A DNA stretch of 64,000 nt from CAWCBG01 sp963793845 (GCA_963793845.1 CAWCBG010000005.1:7001-71000), one strand, 5' to 3'. Numbered from the stretch's first letter, positions 46,172 through 54,654 are shown. The notes: a model not told the origin generated them from the letters alone. Program-made: numbers and translations.

Positions 46172-47622
46172 TTCCGAGCGAATGGTACATCCGGATCCTT
46201 CCCGAGGTGGTGCTGAGCGTCTTCGGCCTCATCGGCATGCTGGTGGATCCGGTTCTTCCCGAACAAGGTTCCAAGAAGCCGCTGGGCCTGATCGGCCTGG
46301 CCGGCATCCTCGCGGCACTGGCGGCAACCTGGTACCAGACCGGCTACTACGGCTCGGCCTTTTACGACATGGTTTCCGTCGACACCTTCAGTGTCTTCTT
46401 TCATGTCGTGGTGCTGCTGATCGCGCTGGTGGTGGTGCTCGCCTCCTTCGAATACCTGGAAGTGCAGAAGATGCGCGCCGGCGAGTATTACGGACTCATC
46501 CTGTTCGGCACCGTCGGCATGATGCTGATGTCGTCGGCGGTTGAGCTGGTGCTGATCTTCATCGCGCTGGAAATTTCGTCCATCTCCACCTACATTCTCG
46601 CCGGCTTCCGCCGCCGCGCCGCCGAGAGCGCCGAGTCCTCGCTGAAGTACTTCCTGCTGGGCTCGTTCGCCACCGCGTTCTTTCTCTACGGCGTGGCGCT
46701 GATGTTCGGCGCGACCGGCACCACCAACGTCTACGGCATCGCAAAGCACCTGGGCGAGCAGCCTTCCCTGCTGGCGTATCTCGCCGTCGGACTGATGTTC
46801 GTCGGCCTCGGCTTCAAGGTGGCGTCGGCGCCGTTCCACGTGTGGACGCCCGACGTCTACGAAGGCTCGCCCGCGCCAGTAGTCGCGCTGATGTCGACCG
46901 GCCCCAAGGCTGCCGCCTTCGCCGTACTGCTGCGCGTGCTGTTTGCCATGAACGCCCCCGGCTGGTTCTGGATGGTGTGGCTCTCGGCCGTGCTCTCCAT
47001 GACTATCGGCAACATCGGCGCGCTGGTGCAGCAGAACGTCAAGCGCCTGCTGGCCTACTCGTCGATCGCGCATGCCGGATATCTGCTGGTCGCCTTCGCC
47101 GCCGCCGGAGCCGCCGACACCGCCGGCAAATCGATTGGCATCTCCGCCGCCATCTTCTATACGGCGGCCTATGCGGCAATGAATGTCGGAGCCTTCTGCG
47201 TCGTCGGCCACTTCGCCTCGGCGGGCGAGAAGTATGTCACCCTCGACGATTACGCCGGACTCGGCCGCCGCTCGCCGTTGCTGGCCGCCATCCTCACGAT
47301 TTTCCTGATCTCGCTGATCGGCATCCCCATCACCGGCGGATTCTTCGCCAAGTTTTACGTCTTCTCCGCCGCGCTGCAGTCGAACCTGGTCTGGCTCACG
47401 ATCATCGGCGTCATCAACAGTGCCATCGCCGCGTATTACTACCTGCGCGTCATCGTCTACATGTACATGCGCGATGAGCGCACCGACGCCGCCGTCGCCC
47501 GCATCCCCGCCACTCTCGGCATCGGCCTCGCTATCAGCGTCGCCGCCACGATTTATCTAGGCGTGCTGCCTGGCCGCGTGCTGGAGCAGGCCATCCAGAG
47601 CGCGCACGACCTGATCAAGTAG
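46168..47622 (+). CDS. nuoN: NADH-quinone oxidoreductase subunit N
   Basis: Third antiporter-like subunit, 484 residues and about 14 helices. Signatures include EISSISTYILAGFRRRAAES, SLKYFLLGSFATAFFLYGVA and FKVASAPFHVWTPDVYEGSP. Its ATG overlaps the nuoM stop. It is the last gene of the complex I cluster; a repeat cluster follows instead of a clear terminator. Confidence 0.96.
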   Translation: MIPSEWYIRILPEVVLSVFGLIGMLVDPVLPEQGSKKPLGLIGLAGILAALAATWYQTGYYGSAFYDMVSVDTFSVFFHVVVLLIALVVVLASFEYLEVQKMRAGEYYGLILFGTVGMMLMSSAVELVLIFIALEISSISTYILAGFRRRAAESAESSLKYFLLGSFATAFFLYGVALMFGATGTTNVYGIAKHLGEQPSLLAYLAVGLMFVGLGFKVASAPFHVWTPDVYEGSPAPVVALMSTGPKAAAFAVLLRVLFAMNAPGWFWMVWLSAVLSMTIGNIGALVQQNVKRLLAYSSIAHAGYLLVAFAAAGAADTAGKSIGISAAIFYTAAYAAMNVGAFCVVGHFASAGEKYVTLDDYAGLGRRSPLLAAILTIFLISLIGIPITGGFFAKFYVFSAALQSNLVWLTIIGVINSAIAAYYYLRVIVYMYMRDERTDAAVARIPATLGIGLAISVAATIYLGVLPGRVLEQAIQSAHDLIK

Positions 47623-47699
47623 ACATAGCTGCACGAATAGCGAACTCCCAACAGATGGGTAAACGTATCGGGGTTGGGAGAATTCCGCGCAGTACGGCC

Positions 47700-47845
47700 G
47701 ATCCGGTTGCGCAGCGGCGGAATGGTTTGAGCCCGGGGCGAAAGCCCCGGGTGAAAATCTTTGAAAGGGCACCCGCTTTGAAAGGGCACAGCTTTAGCTG
47801 TGCCGCAAAAGCTGCCTATGAGAACTGGGGCTTTAGCCCCTGAGG
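47700..47845 (+). repeat. REP-like palindromes downstream of nuoN
   Basis: GCAGCGGCGG with GCCCGGGGCGAAAGCCCCGG (47712-47748), then AAAGGGCACAGCTTTAGCTG (47782-47803) and GGGGCTTTAGCCCC (47828-47841). They lie directly before the truncated tyrosine transposase. Confidence 0.85.
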
Positions 47846-47851
47846 TTTACG

Positions 47852-48058
47852 TTGAAACCTGCACGTGAGCACGCGACGCAAAACAATCAGACCTACTTCG
47901 TGACTGCCGCGACCTGGCGATTTAGAGCAGACCTACGGCACCCGCTGAAGCCGCTCCCTTTCAAGGCGATTACAGCAACTTGGAGATTGCACCCGTCCCG
48001 GGAGGGGCGGCACGCCCCTCCCGCCCGAGATGCAGCCCTCTTCGCGGCCCACGCCTGA
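47852..48058 (+). pseudogene. truncated REP-associated tyrosine transposase (RAYT/Y1_Tnp)
   Basis: The TTG-initiated frame begins MKPAREHATQNNQTYFVTAA and continues TWRFRADL before running into unrelated sequence. The TYFVT..TW start is what I recall from acidobacterial Y1/IS200-like transposases associated with REP palindromes. Everything downstream, including the HUH and catalytic tyrosine regions, is missing, so this is a ~30-codon remnant. It abuts REP-like palindromes, as such genes typically do. Short length limits confidence. Confidence 0.45.
47999..48023. terminator. strong hairpin downstream of the collagen-like gene
   Basis: Perfect 11-bp stem CGGGAGGGGCG/CGCCCCTCCCG with a 3-base loop, 57 bases beyond the minus-strand stop at 48080. 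No T-run follows, so it could be a REP-type element rather than an intrinsic terminator. Confidence 0.4.
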
Positions 48059-48079
48059 CGTTCCAACCCCGCGACCGCC

Positions 48080-49612
48080 TCACAGCTTGGTGGCCGACGC
48101 GCTTCCATTATTCGCCACCCAGACGTTGGCTCCGTCGAAGGTCATGCCGGCGGGCCGGGTTCCAGCGGTGAAGGTTCCCAGGTTCGCGCCGTCACTGGCA
48201 CGAAACTTGCTCACCGTGCCCGCCGTTCCGTTGGAGACCCAGATATTCGTTCCATCGAAAACCGCCTTCGAAGCTCCCGTCCCGGCGGCAAAGGTTCCCA
48301 GCAGCGTGCCATCGCTTGCCAGCTTCATTACGTTGGCGCTGCTTGAGTTCACCACCCACATATTGGCGCCGTCGAACGCCAGGCCCGACGGGCCCGAGCC
48401 CACGGGGAACGTGCCCAGCACCGTGCCGTCGTTGGCAGCCAGCTTGGTGACAGTGTTGTCATTGAAGTTCGCCACCCAGACGTTGGCCCCATCGAAGGCG
48501 ACCGCGTCGGGAAGGTTGCCCACGTTGTAGTTGTTGGTGTTGACCATGTCACTGGCGCGAATCTTCATCACCTGGCCGGTCGCCTGACTGGTAGCCCAGA
48601 GATTGGCGCCGTCGAAGGCCAGCGCGCCGGGCGCTAGATGAAATATACCCGACGTCGAGATGCTCCCGTCCTGCGTGCTCATCTTCACCATCACCTTGTT
48701 ACCTGTGCATGAGATCCACACATGGAATCCGTCATACACGATGCTGTTGCACCCGCTGTTGCTGGAGCCGACGGTGAACGACCCCAGGCTTTGTCCATTG
48801 TTGGCGCGCAGCGCGGTGACGGTCTTGGCCGTCGAGTTGAGCACCCATACGTTGGCGCCGTCGAAAGCCGCAGCGATCGAGCCGTTACCCGTTCCGAAGT
48901 TGTTAGGGATGGCGTTACCGTCGTACCAGCGCAATTCGCCGATGGCCAGCGGATTCAGCGAACTCCCCGCCGGTCCCTGTGGCCCCTGCGGTCCTTGTGC
49001 TCCCTGCGGCCCCTGAGGACCTTGCGGCCCTTGTGCGCCCTGCTGTCCTTGTGCTCCGGTATCGCCCTTGGGACCTTGTGCGCCAGTATCGCCCTTCGGA
49101 CCTTGTGCGCCAGTATCACCCTTTGGACCTTGTGCGCCAGTATCGCCCTTCGGACCTTGCGGGCCGATGTCGCCTTGCGGACCCTGCGGGCCGGGATCGC
49201 CCTTCGGTCCCTGATTCCCCAGCGTCACATAAAACGCCGTAGTCTGCGGACCGACGAAAATTCCCTGGTCGTTGTTGGTCACGCGAAACACGTACGAGCC
49301 GGGCTCGGTGCCGTCGGGCAGGTCGGCAACAATCTGCGTGCCCGTCCAGCTCACGAGCGTGAGGGTAATGTTGTCGAAGACAACGGTCGGAGCGCTCGCT
49401 CCAAAGTTGCTTCCGGTGATGGTCAGCTGCGCCGGCTGCACCGTCAGGTCGACCGATGCCGTCAGCACGATGGGAGCCTGCGCCAGCATGGCTCCCGCGG
49501 ACAACAGCAGGCAAGCCAGCAGTAACGCAAAGTTCTTGATTGGTCGCAGTCGGCGAGAACCGCCGCGCGAACGCTGAGACACTTCTGCTTCGGCCAGAGC
49601 ACAGAGGTCCAT
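48080..49612 (-). CDS. secreted TIG/collagen-like/beta-propeller protein
   Basis: A 510-residue exported protein with three parts. After a signal peptide (NFALLLACLLLSAGAMLAQA) comes an IPT/TIG Ig-like domain (LTITGSNFGASAPTVVFDNI). About 28 Gly-X-Y triplets follow, including four copies of GPKGDTGAQ. Last are seven repeats with the core FDGANVWV, spaced about 37-45 residues, forming a probable seven-bladed propeller like streptogramin-lyase or NHL proteins. I chose ATG 49612 because GGAAG lies upstream and the longer frame lacks a site. No catalytic residues are evident, so adhesion or surface display is the likeliest role. The DNA of the Gly-X-Y part is itself a 27-base tandem repeat, prone to length change. 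Confidence 0.88.
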   Translation of the reverse strand: MDLCALAEAEVSQRSRGGSRRLRPIKNFALLLACLLLSAGAMLAQAPIVLTASVDLTVQPAQLTITGSNFGASAPTVVFDNITLTLVSWTGTQIVADLPDGTEPGSYVFRVTNNDQGIFVGPQTTAFYVTLGNQGPKGDPGPQGPQGDIGPQGPKGDTGAQGPKGDTGAQGPKGDTGAQGPKGDTGAQGQQGAQGPQGPQGPQGAQGPQGPQGPAGSSLNPLAIGELRWYDGNAIPNNFGTGNGSIAAAFDGANVWVLNSTAKTVTALRANNGQSLGSFTVGSSNSGCNSIVYDGFHVWISCTGNKVMVKMSTQDGSISTSGIFHLAPGALAFDGANLWATSQATGQVMKIRASDMVNTNNYNVGNLPDAVAFDGANVWVANFNDNTVTKLAANDGTVLGTFPVGSGPSGLAFDGANMWVVNSSSANVMKLASDGTLLGTFAAGTGASKAVFDGTNIWVSNGTAGTVSKFRASDGANLGTFTAGTRPAGMTFDGANVWVANNGSASATKL

Positions 49613-49756
49613 GGCTACACTTCCCTTTCGATTGTGAAGTTGATCGCGTGAAAGGTACGAGCGGGCGCATCCTTCCGGCACGCGATCCACCGGAGGTTGA
49701 GGCAGAGTACCTGAAACCCACTTTGGAGTCGAGCAAAACTATCTATATAATAGATA

Positions 49757-50276
49757 TTCTATTATTTTCCAGGTAGCGGTTGGCGCTGTCGTAGTCGGCA
49801 ACCCCTTTCAGTCGCAGCTTCTTCACTAGCCGGTCCTGATGCGTGCCGTGCCCCCGCTCCACCCGGCCCTTCGCCTGCGGCGAACTGGCCGCGATGATAC
49901 GAATGCCCAACTCGGAGCACATCCGCCCGAACTGGGTTTGCGGTATCTTGCCTTCGCGCATCTCTTGTTCGGTGGCTGCACGCACGTACACGTTCTTCCA
50001 ATCGGTGTACAGCGCCCGCGGTACCCCGTACAACTCGATCCAGCCCCGCAGCAGATCGGCCGCCGCCCACGTCGTCTCCTCCCCAGTAAAGCGGCACAGC
50101 ATGGCCGAGGTCGCGTCATCCACCATATGCAGCAGACAGCTGCTCCCCTCCCGATCTTCCAGCCAGTCATGAAAGCTGCCGTCCATCTGCACCAACTCGC
50201 CGAAGTGGGCTTTGCGCTCGCGCCGCTGTCGATATGGACTCCGCCGCCGCTGCCCCTGCCATAGCCCAAACTCCAT
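49757..50276 (-). pseudogene. ISNCY-type transposase remnant
   Basis: About 170 residues of a DDE transposase. RRRERKAHFGELVQ-like sequence (RQRRERKAHFGELVQMDGSF) leads into HDWLE with the first Asp, YTDWKNVYV has the second, and KGRVERGHGTHQDRLVKKL has the Glu. The N-terminal helix-turn-helix part and the C-terminus are missing; the frame ends in AT-rich flanking DNA after ANRYLEN. Next to it, at 50277-50466 on the same strand, a different frame contains ETCPHCGLTEFFSIAELPKV, possibly part of another decayed element. No terminal repeats were found. Confidence 0.75.
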
Positions 50277-50476
50277 CTCTTTGCTGGGAAGTAATAGGAA
50301 ATAAGTGGAGTGTCCGCCAGTTGGCTTCCACCTTGGGAAGCTCGGCGATGGAGAAGAACTCAGTTAAACCGCAATGAGGGCAAGTCTCCAGCGTAAGTCT
50401 GGTAGGTTTTCCACGGCCAGTTCCATCGTGCGGGATGATAGGTGACGGGGAATTCAAAGGCCACATCCTTTGAAGC

Positions 50477-50968
50477 AGGGGGTGTCAGAACAACTATGGC
50501 ATGCGACTGCAGGGTATATCGGCAGTGCGACAGTCCCGCCGGGACGGCACGGTCGTTGCATTGGGCGACGTCGCGTCAGACTCTGCGGAACACGGCCAAT
50601 CCAGTCGCGCCGCGGCGGGATGGTTTGAGCCCGGTGGCGTGAGCCCCGGGTGAAGAGCGAACAAAGATTTTCCGAGCCGCGTGGCGGCGGCACGAGTCCC
50701 GCAGGGACGGCTTACCTTAGCCCAGCGTTTCAGCCTGGGTAGCGTGTTAGTAGAAGGCCGAGTCCCGGCAGGGACGGCACGCCTGCAGCAAGTCCGCGTG
50801 AGCTGCAATGGGATGCTTGTTGTCCGTCGGAGAAAGATCCTAGGGCAGCGCCGCTGCCTGCTTCGCTCGGCTCGAGTCCCGCGCAGCGGGACGAAATATC
50901 TTAGCCGAGCGCTTCAGCGCTGGGTAGGCGGGTTAATAGAAGGCCGAGTCCCAGTAGGGACGGCATAG
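50477..50968 (+). repeat. REP-like palindrome cluster
   Basis: Contains CAGTCCCGCCGGGACGGCAC (50531), CGCGCCGCGGCGGG with GCCCGGTGGCGTGAGCCCCGG (50607-50648) and GCCGCGTGGCGGCGG with AGTCCCGCAGGGAC (50677-50708). It also has two copies of the AGCCCAGCG...TGGGTAG plus AGTCCC(G)GCAGGGAC pair (50719-50780, 50905-50964). Shows no gene. The following stretch to 51290 is AT-richer and shows nothing recognisable. Confidence 0.85.
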
Positions 50969-51291
50969 GTTGGCGATAGAACGCTATTCCCATTTTGGGA
51001 ACGAAAATGCATTTTTGTGAAAATAGTTCTTGCTATTTTCTCTTTGCATTTCTCACAATTAAAGAGAAGTTACGATGTGGGGATGTTTTGCTTAGACTAT
51101 CCCCGCTTCTTGTAGCCAGATGAGCGGGCGTTATCGCGCCAATCTTGTTTGCCGTCTGGGAGAAGTATTTAGGTTGCGCCGTGTGCGCGCCCTGGAAAGA
51201 AGAACGACCAAGTGGCACCAGACCACGTCCGCCGTAGCTTCCTCGCCGCTGTATTTCCTTTCGTTCCATCCTGCGTTAGTCGCGGTCGACA

Positions 51292-51393
51292 CGGCTGAAG
51301 CCGTGCCCTTTCAAAACAGCTTCCCCAATGCGGCCCTTGTCGGCAGCGGCTGAAGCCGTGCCCTTTCAAAATGACTTCCCCAATGCGGCCCTG
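51292..51393 (+). repeat. 55-base tandem duplication of a palindrome-bearing unit
   Basis: CGGCTGAAGCCGTGCCCTTT starts at 51292 and again at 51347. Each unit continues with CTTCCCCAATGCGGCCCT. The unit's first part belongs to the GGCACGGCTTTAGCCGTGCC class seen at 33.2 and 47.8 kb. Confidence 0.85.
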
Positions 51394-51549
51394 GAGGACC
51401 AGCCTACGCAGGCGAGGCAGGCCAGAAATCAAGCTAACTCCTTATTCTGGAATATTTTGCCTGTAACCCATTGGGGCTCAATATTTTGCCGGGAATTTTT
51501 TCTGGCGGCCCTGTGTTTTCAATATTTTGCGAGCACCGGGGGGAGGGGG

Positions 51550-51893
51550 GTGGAGCAGTTGTCAGTGGCCAGTTGTCAGTCGTCAGAACAACCGCTCGGA
51601 GTGATGGCGCGAACACTCCAGCCGCGCAGCGGCGGTGCGCTGTGAGCCCGGGGCGCAAGCCCCGGGTAGAAGGGTTTCACCCACTCCTGGCCGCGGAGCG
51701 GCCTGGAACCGCAGATCCCTCACCGGCTCACGCCGCATTCGGGATGACAAGACAAAGGAATTTTGGCGGCATGAATAAATCACGACTACCCGGGCCATCG
51801 TTACTATGCCGACGAACATTTACTGGCCTACGCACCAAGTTTGGATTGACTGACAGCTGAAGGCTGACAGCTAACAGCTCATAGCTACTACAG
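51550..51893 (+). repeat. REP-like and short-period repeats before the zinc-finger gene
   Basis: CAGTTGTCAGTGGCCAGTTG tract (51555-51590), GCCGCGCAGCGGCGG with GCCCGGGGCGCAAGCCCCGG (51620-51668), GGCCGCGGAGCGGCC (51690-51704), and an AGCTGAAGGCTGACAGCTAA tract (51856-51893) ending 14 bases before the next start codon. No gene; apparent frames here are translations of repeats. Confidence 0.8.
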
Positions 51894-51906
51894 GAAAGCA
51901 GGACTT

Positions 51907-52708
51907 ATGACACCTCGTACTTGTGAACATGTGAAAGCCAACGGAAGCTTCTGCAAATCGCCCGCACTGCGCGAACGCGACTTCTGCTTCTTCCATCTCA
52001 ACTGCCTGGGCCGCAAGCTGCAGCGCCAGAAGGCGACGCAACACGACCAGGGCGCGCCGCTCGAGTTGCCGCCACTGGAAAATGCCGACGCCATTCAGGT
52101 GGCGCTGATGCAGGTAACGCAGGCCATCCTCGACGGACGCCTTGACAGCAAGCGCGCCGGCCTCGTGCTCTACGCGTTGCAGACCGCCAGCACCAATCTG
52201 CATTACACCAGCTTCGAGGCGGTCGAGGAACGCGACACCGTCTGCGACGAGTACCCTTCGCTGGAAGAGGACTACGGGATCGCGGAATCCGCTCTCGCCA
52301 TGAGCGCGGCCGACGCCGAGCCAGGAGGAGGAGGCAGAAGACGAGGCCGGCCAGGACGAGGACGAGCGTCCCTATGTCGGGGCCTACACCGCCGAGGACA
52401 TGGCCGAGGCGCGCATCACCTTGACCATGGCGGGCGATCCTCCCGATGATGACGAACCGGAGCCTTACTCCGATGTCAGCGATCCGGAAGTGTTGAGAAA
52501 GGAATTGCGGGTGGCGTGGGCGTACATCCACCGCATGGAGGCGCGTCACCGGGAGCAACTGGCGCAACGGCTGGCAAAGGGCAACGACACCGTGACGGTT
52601 TTTGGAAAACCGGCGCGACGGCAGTCACTGCTGTTCGGCCTGAAGAAGCCGTCGCAAAGCGCAGAGATCGATGCCCTGACGCAAGACCAGCAGACACAAG
52701 CTGGCTGA
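51907..52708 (+). CDS. hypothetical protein with CxnCxnCxnH N-terminus, one-base insertion near 52321
   Basis: I recognise the type (a recurrent acidobacterial hypothetical, often in many copies) but no named function. The N-terminus TCEHVKANGSFCKSPALRER, then DFCFFHLNCLGRKL, suggests a small zinc-binding module. A helical region follows (ADAIQVALMQVTQAILDGRL, SKRAGLVLYALQTASTNLH). Removing one C at 52321-52322 turns a Gly/Arg-rich artefact into an acidic stretch (EEEEAEDEAGQDEDERP) and joins the second part (MAEARITLTMAGDPPDDDEP, then PEVLRKELRVAWAYIHRMEA) to a stop at 52708, 266 residues in all. GGAAAG lies upstream of the ATG. Confidence 0.75.
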
Positions 52709-52833
52709 GAGACGGGAAGGAGCGGAGAGCGGTTACGCGCGTGACGAGCGGCGGGCAACTTATGAACTTGCGCAGCGGCCAAAACGAAGCCCCGTCCGCG
52801 GACGGGGCCTGTGAGAAGGGTTTTGATCGAGAG

Positions 52834-53145
52834 CTAGACGACCTTGGCGAAGATGATCACCAGGGTGAACAGCACCAACGACTCGATGAAAGCCAGACCG
52901 AGAATCAGCGCGAGCTGAATGGCCGGTCGTGCGGCAGGGTTTCGGGCCATGGCCTCGCAGGCTGCGCCGCCGACGCGGCCCTGTCCAAGAGCGCCCAACC
53001 CCGCGGCGATAGCAATAGCAAAGCCCGAGGTAATGGCGATCCAATTGGTCGCTGGAGCGGCGGCAGTGCCGCCCTGCGCATACGCCGGCATGGTCATCAT
53101 CATGATGGCCAGCAGCGAGAAAAATACGAGCATTACTTTCCGCAT
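52834..53145 (-). CDS. atpE: ATP synthase F0 subunit c
   Basis: Forms the membrane rotor ring of F-type ATP synthase. The two-helix hairpin has the loop ACEAMARNPAARPAI and the ion-binding Glu88 in LGLAFIESLVLF. GQG in helix 1 supplies Gln55. The 103-residue protein has a hydrophobic N-terminal extension (MLVFFSLLAIMMMTMPAYAQ) resembling a cleavable signal peptide, which a few bacterial c-subunits carry; the mature part would be about 79 residues. The ATG at 53145 follows AAGGAGAAGACA. It is the last gene of the F0 group here. Confidence 0.95.
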   Translation of the reverse strand: MRKVMLVFFSLLAIMMMTMPAYAQGGTAAAPATNWIAITSGFAIAIAAGLGALGQGRVGGAACEAMARNPAARPAIQLALILGLAFIESLVLFTLVIIFAKVV

Positions 53146-53351
53146 TGTCTTCTCCTTATGAATCGCTGTCAGGAGGTGGTTGACGCTCACCGTGCTGGCG
53201 CCCTCACACTGGCAGCAAACTTTTTTCAGCGACTAGCAACTAGCAATTCGTGAAAGCAACTCCTATGCCCGAAACCATGTATCACAACGAAATCCGTCAT
53301 CCAGGTTCGACCCGCAAAATAGCTGCTCATTGCTCGTTGCCTGTTGCTTCT

Positions 53352-54083
53352 TCAGTGTTCGTGCGCCACCGCTTCGCCGATGTACACGGTCGCCAACAGC
53401 ACAAAGATATACGTCTGGATGACCGAGACGCCAGCGTGCAGGAGCATGAAAGGCACCGGAATAGCAATCGGTATCAGCGAGAAGAACACCAGGATTACCA
53501 TATCGCTCGCAAACATGTTGGCAAACAAACGGATGGTGAGCGACATGATTCGAGCCAGGTGACTGAACACCTCAATCGGAAACAAGAGCGGCGCCAGCCA
53601 TGGTTCGGGGCCAAGGAAGTTCTTCACGTAAGAAAATCTGTTCTCGCGGATACCTTGCAGGTGATAGTAGAACCAGGTGACCAGCGCAAGGCCCAACGGC
53701 ACCGAGGGAACCCCTGTAGGCGTCTCGAATCCGGGAATCAAACCAATCAGGTTGCAAACCAGGATAAAGATTCCGAGTGTGGCCAGGTAACTGGTATAGC
53801 GCTGATAGCCGTGTCCGATCACCTCGTGACCCTGCTGCGCGACGAACGAGTCGATGCTCTCCATCACGTGCTGCAGGCCTTTGGGATTGTCCACCGAAAG
53901 ACGGCTGCGCACCACCGCGAACAGCAGAATCAGAAGTACGAAGACCAGCAACTCCATCGCCACATAGTTGGGAATGGGAGCTTTGGGATACGCCGAGTGC
54001 AGGTGAAATACGCCCAATATGGCGTTCACCATGCCGGCAAAGTACTTGTTCAGAAGGGCCGTTATCCAGAGTTGCTCAGGCAT
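53352..54083 (-). CDS. atpB: ATP synthase F0 subunit a
   Basis: Stator membrane subunit that conducts ions to the c-ring. The essential arginine is in MSLTIRLFANMFASDMVIL. Other helices include VAMELLVFVLLILLFAVV and FIFILVCNLIGL-like GIFILVCNLIGLIPGF. The 243-residue length is usual. About 97 bases separate it from the AtpI-like gene and 206 from atpE; the latter gap contains short degenerate repeats. Confidence 0.95.
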   Translation of the reverse strand: MPEQLWITALLNKYFAGMVNAILGVFHLHSAYPKAPIPNYVAMELLVFVLLILLFAVVRSRLSVDNPKGLQHVMESIDSFVAQQGHEVIGHGYQRYTSYLATLGIFILVCNLIGLIPGFETPTGVPSVPLGLALVTWFYYHLQGIRENRFSYVKNFLGPEPWLAPLLFPIEVFSHLARIMSLTIRLFANMFASDMVILVFFSLIPIAIPVPFMLLHAGVSVIQTYIFVLLATVYIGEAVAHEH

Positions 54084-54180
54084 GAAGGCTAAGCTCGTGG
54101 GAATAAGTTTCTACGTATTAACAGTCTTTCGGCATATCACCGGATTGCGCCGGCGCTTATGCCGCCATGAATTAGGGAGA

Positions 54181-54609
54181 TCAGAGTCCGCGCCGAAGAG
54201 CGGTAAACAGCTCCACCGCTACTTCGCACCCTACAGCCAGAATCGGAAGACAGATACCGCCCAGAAAGCCGTACAAGGCTGCAGGATAACTCTTAAATAT
54301 AACATAGGCTCCCATAGCGATGAAGACGTATCGCAGCGTGGCGCGGAAGACCAGAACGCGGCCACGCTCGCTGCTTTGGCCGGTGGCAATGCGCTCGCCC
54401 AGCGCGTTCACCATTCCGGCAAGCCAGCGATGATTCACATAGGAGATGATCGCGCCCAGCGCAAATCCGATGGCTTCGGGCCAGCGGAACAACGCCAGAC
54501 ACAACACCAGTCCCACGGCAGAAACCGCCAGCAGGAACTTGCGAATGCGCTCCAGCGCGCCGTCATAGAAGCGGCCGGCCGCGGACAGAGGTGGTTCGGG
54601 ACTCGTCAT
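54181..54609 (-). CDS. AtpI-like ATP synthase accessory membrane protein
   Basis: A 142-residue protein with four hydrophobic segments (FLLAVSAVGLVLCLALF, AIGFALGAIISYVNHRWLAG, YVFIAMGAYVIFKSYPAALY, GFLGGICLPILAVGCEVAVE). It matches the ATP synthase subunit I group, thought to assist c-ring assembly. Position directly upstream of atpB supports this. The ATG at 54609 is preferred over an in-frame TTG 15 bases upstream; neither has a ribosome site. Confidence 0.8.
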   Translation of the reverse strand: MTSPEPPLSAAGRFYDGALERIRKFLLAVSAVGLVLCLALFRWPEAIGFALGAIISYVNHRWLAGMVNALGERIATGQSSERGRVLVFRATLRYVFIAMGAYVIFKSYPAALYGFLGGICLPILAVGCEVAVELFTALRRGL

Positions 54610-54654
54610 GGAATCGCTAACCAACCAATCTACCGCAGTTCGACGACGACGATG

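Noticed and set aside
50277..50466. Small zinc-ribbon gene (CPHCG)
   Set aside because: A single CPHCG motif in a frame that runs out-of-frame into the transposase remnant; too little to support a gene, mentioned only as possible element debris.
51120..51432. Short frames on both strands
   Set aside because: They consist largely of the 55-base duplicated unit and flanking DNA, without a ribosome site or conserved sequence.
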